From contig JBGVPL010000039.1 of assembly GCA_045126975.1 (NCBI GenBank), positions 1 through 64,000 on the forward strand: a stretch of 64,000 bases of DNA, given 5' to 3'. The notes under the pieces were generated by a model that saw only the letters and a list, made by a program, of their open reading frames with translations, did not search any database and was not told the DNA's origin. The DNA is from Aphodosoma sp045126975 (GTDB lineage: Bacteria > Bacteroidota > Bacteroidia > Bacteroidales > Paludibacteraceae). Below, one piece after another: positions 42,201 through 48,758 of the stretch. Position 1 is the first letter of the stretch, and every line of letters begins with the position of its first letter. The position numbers and the translations under genes were made by a program.

Positions 42201-43679
42201 ATGAAACGAATCAAAATATTCATAAGTAGTGTGCAGAGTGAGTTTGCCGAAGAACGTGCCATGCTTTGTCATTATATCCGAACAGATGTTTTGTTGGGCA
42301 AATTCTTTGAGCCATTTATCTTCGAAGAAGTACCAGCTAATGAATATCCTACAAGTCATGTCTATTTAAAGGAGGTGGAGCTTTGCGATATTTACATAGG
42401 ATTGTATGGTAACCTCTATGGATATGAAGATGAGGTGGGCGTTTCCCCGACAGAACGTGAATATGATTTAGCTGCGGCTCTTCATAAAAGCCGTTTAATC
42501 TATATCAAGAGTATTGGTGAGGAAAAGAGACATCCCAAAGAAACGGCTTTGATAAAAAAAGTTGAACGTGATATTGTACGTAAAACTTTTGTGGATATTG
42601 ATGGACTACGTACATCCGTATATGCTTCGTTAATCCGCTATTTAGAGGAGAAGGAGTATATCCGTTGGCGTCCATTCGATGCTTCTAATGACAATGGAGC
42701 AACACTCGAGGAGTTGGATGAAGACAAGATGAGAAACTTTATCCACATGGCACGTTCAAAGCGTAATTTTCCTCTTCCTGTTGAAACATCGCCAGTATCA
42801 TTGCTTACACATCTTGATTTAATTGATGACAAAGGAAGATTGGCAAATGCAGCAGTACTGCTGTTTGGAAAGAAACCACAAAAATATTTCATTACATCTG
42901 AAGTTAAATGTGTGCAGTTCTATGGAAATGTGGTAGAAAAGCCTATGCCTGCATATCAGATATACAGAGGCGATGTGTTTGAACTTGTTGACCAAGCCAC
43001 GAGTTTTGTGATGAGCCGTATCAATAATTGGGTTGGAACACGTGCTGAAGGAGAAAAAGCCGATATACCTACACGTCCCGAATTGCCTATTGATGCAGTG
43101 AAGGAAGCCATCGTGAATGCGGTATGTCATAGAGACTACACTAGTAATGCCAGCGTTCAGATAATGCTGTTCCGTGATAGGTTGGAGGTTTGGAATCCAG
43201 GTACGTTGCCATACGGATTAACTGTACAAAAGTTACATGGTCCTCATAAGTCTTTGCCTGCTAATCCTCTACTGGCTGACCCTATGTATTGGAATGGGTA
43301 TATAGAGAAGGTAGGTACAGGTACGGAAGATATCATCAACAAGTGTCGTGAATATGGGTTGAGAACCCCTGAATTTTATCAGGAGGAGGACTTTAGGGTT
43401 GTTATCTGGAGAACAAATGAAGTGGTTAATGCTCCTGAGTGTACCAGAAGTGTGCCAGAGGTGTACCAGAGTGTGCCAGAGGTGTGCCAGAATGTACAAG
43501 ACTCACTCATAAATATAATAAATTCTAATCCATCTATATCAAGAAACGAACTATCTAAACAACTGAAAATTAGTGTACGCCAAGTAAGGAACATTATAGA
43601 TCAACTGCGAAAAGAAGGTAAATTAATACGAGAAGGAGGCGCCTATAACGGCAAATGGATTATTGTGGGTAACATGTAG
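42201..43679 (+). CDS. DUF4062 / GHKL ATP-binding / HTH protein
   Basis: 492 residues. The N-terminal DUF4062 (IKIFISSVQSEFAEERAML, to about residue 90) is common in signalling and defence proteins. The middle resembles the AlbA_2-linked HATPase_c_4 regulators (ELPIDAVKEAIVNAVCHRDY, then EKVGTGTEDIINKCREYGL). The C-terminus is a winged helix (SRNELSKQLKISVRQVRNII). The linker holds a short peptide repeat (SVPEVYQ, SVPEVCQ) coded by 21-nt tandem DNA at 43440-43500. It may regulate the operon or be an independent module. It ends the operon; 43680-43881 carries no gene. Confidence 0.78.
   Translation: MKRIKIFISSVQSEFAEERAMLCHYIRTDVLLGKFFEPFIFEEVPANEYPTSHVYLKEVELCDIYIGLYGNLYGYEDEVGVSPTEREYDLAAALHKSRLIYIKSIGEEKRHPKETALIKKVERDIVRKTFVDIDGLRTSVYASLIRYLEEKEYIRWRPFDASNDNGATLEELDEDKMRNFIHMARSKRNFPLPVETSPVSLLTHLDLIDDKGRLANAAVLLFGKKPQKYFITSEVKCVQFYGNVVEKPMPAYQIYRGDVFELVDQATSFVMSRINNWVGTRAEGEKADIPTRPELPIDAVKEAIVNAVCHRDYTSNASVQIMLFRDRLEVWNPGTLPYGLTVQKLHGPHKSLPANPLLADPMYWNGYIEKVGTGTEDIINKCREYGLRTPEFYQEEDFRVVIWRTNEVVNAPECTRSVPEVYQSVPEVCQNVQDSLINIINSNPSISRNELSKQLKISVRQVRNIIDQLRKEGKLIREGGAYNGKWIIVGNM
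43440..43500 (+). repeat. GTGTACCAGAG/GTGTGCCAGAG tandem repeat in the linker
   Basis: About three copies of a 21-nt unit made of two similar 10-11-nt halves, encoding SVPEV(Y/C)Q. The reading frame is kept, so copy number can vary linker length. Confidence 0.6.
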
Positions 43680-43881
43680 TTGTCAATTGGCCTAATTAAA
43701 TAATACGCAAACTCTGATAAATAAGAAATGAAAGATATTGGATTAATTCATCCCGCAAGAAGAACGTGCTTTTTAGTCTTAATATATAATTATGACTAAA
43801 AACAACGGATTATGACTATTTAAGACCAATTATAACTACAAAAAATTCAACCTAAACACACAACATATCAACATTTTTTTG

Positions 43882-43889
43882 TAACTTTG
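43882..43889 (+). promoter_or_regulatory. -7 element of the pheS promoter
   Basis: TAACTTTG exactly fits TAnnTTTG, 40 nt before pheS. The -33 box is poor. The leader then contains CGCTACTAATAATCTATAAA (43907-43926) directly before the ATG, the shared start-linked motif. Confidence 0.55.
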
Positions 43890-43928
43890 CATCTTAAATA
43901 TAAAATCGCTACTAATAATCTATAAATA

Positions 43929-44939
43929 ATGAAACAAAAAATTGAACAACTACACCAAGTAGTAAATTCATGGAATGCTAATTCACTCGAAGAATTAGAA
44001 GCTATACGTATTAAATATCTCAGTAAAAAAGGCGAAATATCTGAACTTTTCAACCAATTCCGCGAAGTACCTAACGAACAAAAACGTGAAATCGGTCAGC
44101 TCATCAACCACCTTCGCGATACAGCGCAAAATCGCCTTAACGAACTAAAAGCAGCCCTCGAAGCTCAACGCCAAGAGGCTGACAAACTCGACCTCACCCG
44201 TACTGCCGAACCTATCGCACTCGGCACTCGCCACCCTCTATCACTTGTCAAAAACGAAATTATCGAAATATTCTCTCGCATAGGTTTCACCGTGGCAGAA
44301 GGCCCTGAAATCGAAGATGATTGGCACGTATTCGAGTCGCTCAACTTCCCACCAGAGCACCCTGCTCGTGATATGCAAGACACTTTCTTCATCGAGCAAC
44401 ACCCTGACATCTTGCTTCGCACACACACATCAAGCATCGAAACACGCGTGATGACCAAACAACAACCGCCTATCCGCATCCTCGCTCCTGGTCGCGTATA
44501 TCGCAACGAAGCAATCTCATATCGAGCTCACTGCTTCTTCCACCAAGTAGAGGGCCTTTATGTCGACAAAAACGTATCATTTGCCGACCTCAAACAAGCC
44601 CTCCTCTACTTCGCTTGCGAAATGTTCGGCGAAGACACAAAAATCCGTCTCCGTCCTTCATACTTCCCATTCACAGAGCCATCTGCTGAAATGGATATCT
44701 CTTGTAATATCTGCGGTGGCAAGGGTTGTCCTTTCTGCAAACACACAGGTTGGGTAGAAATTCTCGGCTGCGGTATGACCGACCCTAACGTGCTCGAAGC
44801 CTGCGGTATCGACTCTAAAGTATATAGCGGTTATGCTTTCGGTATGGGCGTGGAACGTATCACTAACCTCAAATACCAAGTCAAAGACCTCCGTATGTTC
44901 TCAGAAAACGACATACGCTTCCTCGAACAATTCAAATAA
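43929..44939 (+). CDS. pheS: Phenylalanyl-tRNA synthetase alpha subunit
   Basis: 336 residues, normal length. N-terminal coiled-coil tRNA-binding arm (about 1-90), then the class II catalytic core: PEIEDDWHVFESLNFPPEHP, GRVYRNEAISYRAHCFFHQV (motif 2), GFGMGVER-like YAFGMGVERITNLKY (motif 3). It includes a cysteine-rich insert (CNICGGKGCPFCKHTGW) common to many bacterial PheS proteins. It pairs with PheT, which is not in this window. Confidence 0.96.
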   Translation: MKQKIEQLHQVVNSWNANSLEELEAIRIKYLSKKGEISELFNQFREVPNEQKREIGQLINHLRDTAQNRLNELKAALEAQRQEADKLDLTRTAEPIALGTRHPLSLVKNEIIEIFSRIGFTVAEGPEIEDDWHVFESLNFPPEHPARDMQDTFFIEQHPDILLRTHTSSIETRVMTKQQPPIRILAPGRVYRNEAISYRAHCFFHQVEGLYVDKNVSFADLKQALLYFACEMFGEDTKIRLRPSYFPFTEPSAEMDISCNICGGKGCPFCKHTGWVEILGCGMTDPNVLEACGIDSKVYSGYAFGMGVERITNLKYQVKDLRMFSENDIRFLEQFK

Positions 44940-44946
44940 AAACAAT

Positions 44947-45010
44947 AAAGACGGAATAACACGAGAACAAAAATAATAAATTTTTATGTTATTTTGTTCT
45001 TCTGTCTTTT
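44947..45010 (+). repeat. GACGGAATAACA-type palindrome before tsaC
   Basis: AAAGACGGAATAACACGAGA faces TTATTTTGTTCTTCTGTCTT, a long foldback just before the tsaC start. It belongs to the same family as 20478-20536 and 48211-48264. Confidence 0.6.
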
Positions 45011-45018
45011 TAATAAAT

Positions 45019-45621
45019 ATGATTAAGCTTTACGACGAAAATCCTAACCAAAACACTATCAACAAAATAGTTGAAGTATTGCGCAATGGTGGAGTAATTG
45101 TTTACCCTACCGACACGGTGTATGCCCTAGGTTGCGATATTTTCCAGACTCGTGCAGTCGAAAAAATATGCAAAATCAAAAGCATCGACCCTCACAAAGC
45201 GCAATTCTCGGTTATGTGTGCCTCGTTAAGCGACATCAGCGAATACACAAAAATGGACGACGACACCTTCAAACTCATACGTCGTAACACCCCAGGTGCA
45301 TTCACTTTCATACTCAATGGCAACAACAAATTGCCTCGCCTCATCAAAGAGCGCAAAACCATCGGCATCCGTATTCCCGACCGCAACATAGTACATACTA
45401 TCGTCGAAAACCTTGGTAATCCAATACTTACAACATCGTTCCGCGACATGAACGATGAAAAAGAATACGAAACCGACCCCGAACTAATAGAAGAAAAATA
45501 TGGCTCACTCGTAGATCTCGTCATCGACGGAGGCATTGGCAACACCGAAGTCTCAACCGTAGTTGACTGCACAACCGACGATTTCGAAATCATCCGCCAA
45601 GGCATAGCCGAACTCAAGTAA
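45019..45621 (+). CDS. L-threonylcarbamoyladenylate synthase (Sua5/YciO/YrdC family)
   Basis: 200 residues from the ATG at 45019 (MIKLYDENPNQNTI). YrdC fold with GGVIVYPTDTVYALGCDI, ICKIKSIDPHKAQFSVMC (the KxRxxxxP-like substrate loop is variant), NTPGAFTFIL and KTIGIRIPDRNI. It makes threonylcarbamoyl-AMP for t6A in tRNA. It has no Sua5 C-terminal domain. The KxR motif variation leaves a YciO-type paralogue possible. The stop codon abuts a heptamer array. Confidence 0.85.
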   Translation: MIKLYDENPNQNTINKIVEVLRNGGVIVYPTDTVYALGCDIFQTRAVEKICKIKSIDPHKAQFSVMCASLSDISEYTKMDDDTFKLIRRNTPGAFTFILNGNNKLPRLIKERKTIGIRIPDRNIVHTIVENLGNPILTTSFRDMNDEKEYETDPELIEEKYGSLVDLVIDGGIGNTEVSTVVDCTTDDFEIIRQGIAELK

Positions 45622-45660
45622 TAAGGAGCAGGGAGCAAGGAATAAGGAATAAGGAATTGA
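45622..45660 (+). repeat. AGGAGCA/AGGAATA heptamer array after tsaC
   Basis: Units AGGAGCA, GGGAGCA, AGGAATA x2 and AGGAATT start directly at the tsaC stop codon. The complement of this unit type occurs inside the U32 gene (55935-55965) and at the alr stop codon. Confidence 0.7.
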
Positions 45661-45720
45661 TATAGGTAACTACGGACATCGAAGATATCCAACTATTAGT
45701 AACCCCCTTCCCCCCATCCA

Positions 45721-45740
45721 CGTCCCCGAAGGGGACGAAC
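45721..45740 (+). repeat. CGTCCCC hairpin, third copy
   Basis: CGTCCCCGAAGGGGACGAAC matches the tail of the two structured repeats in the thiamine operon, with a closing-pair change (T-A here, T-G there) that keeps the stem. The rest of 45661-45815 has no gene. Confidence 0.6.
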
Positions 45741-45814
45741 ATCCTATAACTCAACACATTATACATTACCACAAAAAATATTAAAAATAACTCACCTATT
45801 TCAATTATTTTTTG

Positions 45815-45822
45815 TATATTTG
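45815..45822 (+). promoter_or_regulatory. -7 element upstream of the 45916 gene
   Basis: TATATTTG, exact match to TAnnTTTG. The leader to 45916 then carries the GTTACTCACTACTCGCTACT heptamers and the ACTAATAGTCTAAATAAT motif just before the ATG. Confidence 0.55.
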
Positions 45823-45915
45823 CAGAGTTTTATAAACAAAAATAAATAATAATTAAGCGACTTTGGGTTTCATTCGTCTTGTTACTCACTACTCGCTACT
45901 AATAGTCTAAATAAT

Positions 45916-46599
45916 ATGAAATTAGCATTCCGTACTCTTTTGGTAATTGCCATTTGTGCAATGAGTTACATCTGCGTAACAAGTATCACTGTTCCTATCG
46001 AATTCGAACAAGAACAAGCTAAACGCGAACAACAAATCATCAAAAAACTTGTTGATATCCGTAAAGTTCAAATCGAATATCAAAAACAAAACAACCATTT
46101 CTGTCCAAATGCCGACACTTTGGTTCACTTCATCCTCGAAGGCAAGCTCCCTGTTGTCCTCAAAGAAGGTGTTCTTTCTGACGACCAACTCAAAAATGGT
46201 CTTACAGAGAAAAAAGCTATCGCTATCATCAAGCGTGGCAACCAAAAAGAAATCATCGCTAACGGTCTCGAAAACTTCCGTCGTGATACTACTTACGTAA
46301 GCGTTTACGAAACACTTCTTGCTAACGACTACACTCAAGAACAAATCGCTGACCTCGTAGTGATTCCTTTCTCTAACGGAACTAAATTCCAATTCGATAC
46401 TATCACTTATGTAAATGAAAAAACTAGTCTCCCAACCCCACTATTCCAAGTATCTGCTCACTACGACACTTACCTCTCTGACCTCGACCGTCAACAACTC
46501 ATCAACCTCAAAGACAAACAAACAAAACTCAACCGTTTCAATGGTCTTAAAGTTGGTTCAGTTGTAGAACCTAACAACAACTCTGGTAACTGGGAATAA
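45916..46599 (+). CDS. Membrane-anchored protein of unknown function
   Basis: 227 residues. N-terminal hydrophobic segment (TLLVIAICAMSYICV) and a charged coiled stretch (FEQEQAKREQQIIKKLVDIR), then an extracytoplasmic domain without known motif. The pattern (short membrane anchor, then KVQIEYQKQNNHFCPNADTL) resembles pilin-like or envelope proteins of Bacteroidales found next to DUF3822 and rsmD, but I cannot name it. Codons strongly favour C-ending forms, which suggests high expression. A hairpin terminator follows. Confidence 0.65.
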   Translation: MKLAFRTLLVIAICAMSYICVTSITVPIEFEQEQAKREQQIIKKLVDIRKVQIEYQKQNNHFCPNADTLVHFILEGKLPVVLKEGVLSDDQLKNGLTEKKAIAIIKRGNQKEIIANGLENFRRDTTYVSVYETLLANDYTQEQIADLVVIPFSNGTKFQFDTITYVNEKTSLPTPLFQVSAHYDTYLSDLDRQQLINLKDKQTKLNRFNGLKVGSVVEPNNNSGNWE

Positions 46600-46648
46600 T
46601 CACCGCAACGAGCTGAATCACATAAATAAAAAGATAAATAAAATGCCG

Positions 46649-46726
46649 TTGACCCAATTTGGCAAACACAAATTTATTTATGTTTGACAAGTTGGGTCAA
46701 TGCATAAAAAGGAGATACTCCTTTTT
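46649..46726 (+). terminator. Two hairpins after the 45916 gene
   Basis: TTGACCCAATTTG / AAGTTGGGTCAA forms the first stem. AAAAAGGAG-ATA-CTCCTTTTT (46706-46726) forms a tight second one with a T-run, a good rho-independent terminator. Confidence 0.6.
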
Positions 46727-46788
46727 ACGACTATATCGTTTTATTTTTCTTTTTATTCCACATACATTCCCGAGTGCCACAGATTATC

Positions 46789-47589
46789 ATGAACGTAGTG
46801 AATAGTAACAAAATGAATAAGCCTTTTGACTTTATAACATCCTCTTTCGCTGCTAATCTATCTGATACATATAGTATATCCATCAGGCAGCTACCTGATG
46901 GATATAATTTTTATATTACTAACGACAAAAACGAAAGCGTTGCCATAAAACATATTTCAGCAGAACACATAACACCTGCACTACTTACCAACGAACCATT
47001 ACTACAACTAAACTATCGCTCTGCCACCTACATCGGACATGGGGTATTTTCGATGATACCACAAAATTTAATCATTGATAACAACTACACCGCTTTTCTC
47101 CCTATCGAAAACAACCTCCGTCTCCGCGCTAAAACGATTGCAAATCCTATCAATTCTGATACTATTATCGCTTGTTACACAAATCAATGGACAATTCCAA
47201 ATATAAAATGTAACAAACATCACGAAATAGAATTGCTCACTCTTATTGCTCTACAAGCCTCAGAATCAGATGCTATGTGGGCAGAAATAACAACTCAAAA
47301 CATAAATGTCGTTGTCATAAAAAACCGAAAACTTCACCTCGTAAACACCTACCCAATTACTTGCGACAACGATGCAGCCTATTACATACTTGCCTGCTAC
47401 CAACAACTCGAACTCTCACAAGAAGATACACCACTCAATATTTTAGGCAATATCACGACAATCAACCCTTTACCTTTCCTTAAAGACTACATCCGACACA
47501 TAGAAATACAAAAACCAAAGAATTGGAATCCCGAATTTCCAAACGAATACAGCACACTATTCACACTGCAATCATTTAACTTAATATAA
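46789..47589 (+). CDS. DUF3822 family protein
   Basis: About 266 residues from the ATG at 46789; a GTG at 46774 or the ATG at 46813 are possible. It matches DUF3822, a Bacteroidetes family with an actin-like ATPase-type fold reported for some relatives and no known function (NEPLLQLNYRSATYIGHGVF, NTYPITCDNDAAYYILACYQ). The gene next to rsmD is the usual neighbour, which supports the call. Confidence 0.75.
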   Translation: MNVVNSNKMNKPFDFITSSFAANLSDTYSISIRQLPDGYNFYITNDKNESVAIKHISAEHITPALLTNEPLLQLNYRSATYIGHGVFSMIPQNLIIDNNYTAFLPIENNLRLRAKTIANPINSDTIIACYTNQWTIPNIKCNKHHEIELLTLIALQASESDAMWAEITTQNINVVVIKNRKLHLVNTYPITCDNDAAYYILACYQQLELSQEDTPLNILGNITTINPLPFLKDYIRHIEIQKPKNWNPEFPNEYSTLFTLQSFNLI

Positions 47590-47594
47590 AAAAA

Positions 47595-47651
47595 AACGAG
47601 CAAAGCGAGTAAGTCTTGCTACTCGCTACTAAATATCTAAAAATCTGAATA
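47595..47651 (+). repeat. CGAGCAAAGCGAG / GCTACTC leader before rsmD
   Basis: ACGAGCAAAGCGAGTAAGTC, then TTGCTACTCGCTACTAAATA, then TCTAAAAATCTGAATA and the ATG. The order is the same as in the flavodiiron and rng leaders. Confidence 0.7.
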
Positions 47652-48206
47652 ATGCGAATAATCAGCGGACGTTTCAAAGGTCGTCGTTTCGACCCACCAA
47701 GTAATATTACAGCTCGACCTACTACCGACTTTGCCAAAGAATCGTTGTTCAACCTAATAAACAACGAAATGGACATCGAAGGTATCACTGCCCTCGACCT
47801 ATTCTCTGGCACTGGTTCCATCAGTTACGAATTAGCTTCACGTGATGCACTACACATTACAGCTATCGAAATGAGCGAAAAACACATTAGTTATATACGA
47901 AAGATGTGTACTGACCTCAAAATAGACAATATTCGCGTGATGCGACAAGATGTTTTCCGCTATCTCACATCTACACAAACATCTTTCGACTTCATTTTTG
48001 CCGACCCACCTTACCAACTTGAAAACATAACTGATATACCCGATTTAGTATTCAAGCACAATCACCTCAATCCCGACGGACTTCTCATAGTAGAACACGG
48101 AGCAAAAACCTCATTCGAAAATCACCCAAACTTCGTCGACCACCGCAACTACGGCAACGTTCACTTCTCATTTTTCCGCACTTTAGAATACAAAAACAGT
48201 ATTTAA
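47652..48206 (+). CDS. rsmD: 16S rRNA (guanine(966)-N2)-methyltransferase
   Basis: 184 residues, normal length. Rossmann methyltransferase with MRIISGRFKGRRF (family start), TALDLFSGTGSISYEL (SAM loop) and the catalytic FADPPYQL. It methylates G966 of 16S rRNA in the assembled small subunit. Follows the DUF3822 gene. Confidence 0.94.
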   Translation: MRIISGRFKGRRFDPPSNITARPTTDFAKESLFNLINNEMDIEGITALDLFSGTGSISYELASRDALHITAIEMSEKHISYIRKMCTDLKIDNIRVMRQDVFRYLTSTQTSFDFIFADPPYQLENITDIPDLVFKHNHLNPDGLLIVEHGAKTSFENHPNFVDHRNYGNVHFSFFRTLEYKNSI

Positions 48207-48210
48207 ACAA

Positions 48211-48264
48211 AAAGACAAAATAACATAATAACATAAATTTATGTTTTTCTGTTCTTCTGTCTTC
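48211..48264 (+). repeat. GACAAAATAACA-type palindrome before the thioesterase gene
   Basis: AAAGACAAAATAACATAATA faces ATGTTTTTCTGTTCTTCTGT. It belongs to the same foldback family as those before tsaC and beside fabD. Confidence 0.6.
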
Positions 48265-48275
48265 TAAATAAAAAT

Positions 48276-48689
48276 ATGAAACATTCAGTTCCTGTACAAC
48301 TCCGTTTTAACGACACCGATGCACTCGGACATGTTAACAACTCAACATATTTTAGTTTCTATGACCTCGGCAAAAGCGAATATTTCGCTGCCGTACGTGG
48401 CAACGACAACTTCTTTTCTCAAAAAGTTGATATCGTAGTAGCTCACATCGAAGTTGATTTCATCGAACCTATATTTCTCACTGACCGCATAGCAGTAGAA
48501 ACATGCGTGTCGCATATTGGAACAAAAAGTCTTATCCTCTCTCAACAAATAGTTGACCTTCGTACTGGTCGCATCAAATGTAAAGGCTCAACCACAATGG
48601 TAGGCTACGACTTCGACCACAATATCACCATTCCGATTAGCAAAGAATGGCGCGAAGCAATAGAAAAATACGAAGAAAAAAAATTCTAA
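48276..48689 (+). CDS. Acyl-CoA thioesterase, 4HBT hotdog family
   Basis: 137 residues. Hotdog fold with the family opening LRFNDTDALGHVNNSTYFSF (catalytic Asp) and ISHIGTKSLILSQQIVDL-like strand text. YbgC/FadM-like thioesterases release acyl groups from CoA or ACP. Substrate unknown. Confidence 0.88.
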   Translation: MKHSVPVQLRFNDTDALGHVNNSTYFSFYDLGKSEYFAAVRGNDNFFSQKVDIVVAHIEVDFIEPIFLTDRIAVETCVSHIGTKSLILSQQIVDLRTGRIKCKGSTTMVGYDFDHNITIPISKEWREAIEKYEEKKF

Positions 48690-48720
48690 TAATAACAAGG
48701 CGAAAAACGGGTACCAACAA

Positions 48721-48758
48721 TCTTGCTATTCGCTACTCGCTACTAAATATCTAATATT
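48721..48758 (+). repeat. GCTATTCGCTACTCGCTACT leader before the acetyl-CoA synthetase gene
   Basis: The heptamers TTGCTAT, TCGCTAC and TCGCTAC, then TAAATATCTAATATT and the ATG. Member of the start-linked leader group. Confidence 0.7.

Larger units (their letters stand above)
29622..43679 (+). other. Twelve-gene Dnd-type defence operon
   Basis: Twelve co-directional genes with gaps of 2-25 nt or small overlaps: dndC, dndD, dndE, PLD-nuclease/helicase, 67-residue helical protein, Rad50-like ATPase, 141-residue unknown, HARE-HTH/Mrr nuclease, MORC-like ATPase, 309-residue unknown, membrane-anchored helical protein, DUF4062/GHKL/HTH protein. Codons end in A or T more often than in the flanking thi and pheS genes. 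No heptamer repeat lies inside. DndA, DndB and recognisable DndF/G/H are absent. The tight packing suggests one transcript. The last four genes could be separate defence modules stacked behind the first eight. Confidence 0.75.

Noticed and set aside
29025..43928. tRNA, integrase or direct repeats marking an integrative element around the Dnd operon
   Set aside because: None could be found by reading both flanks.
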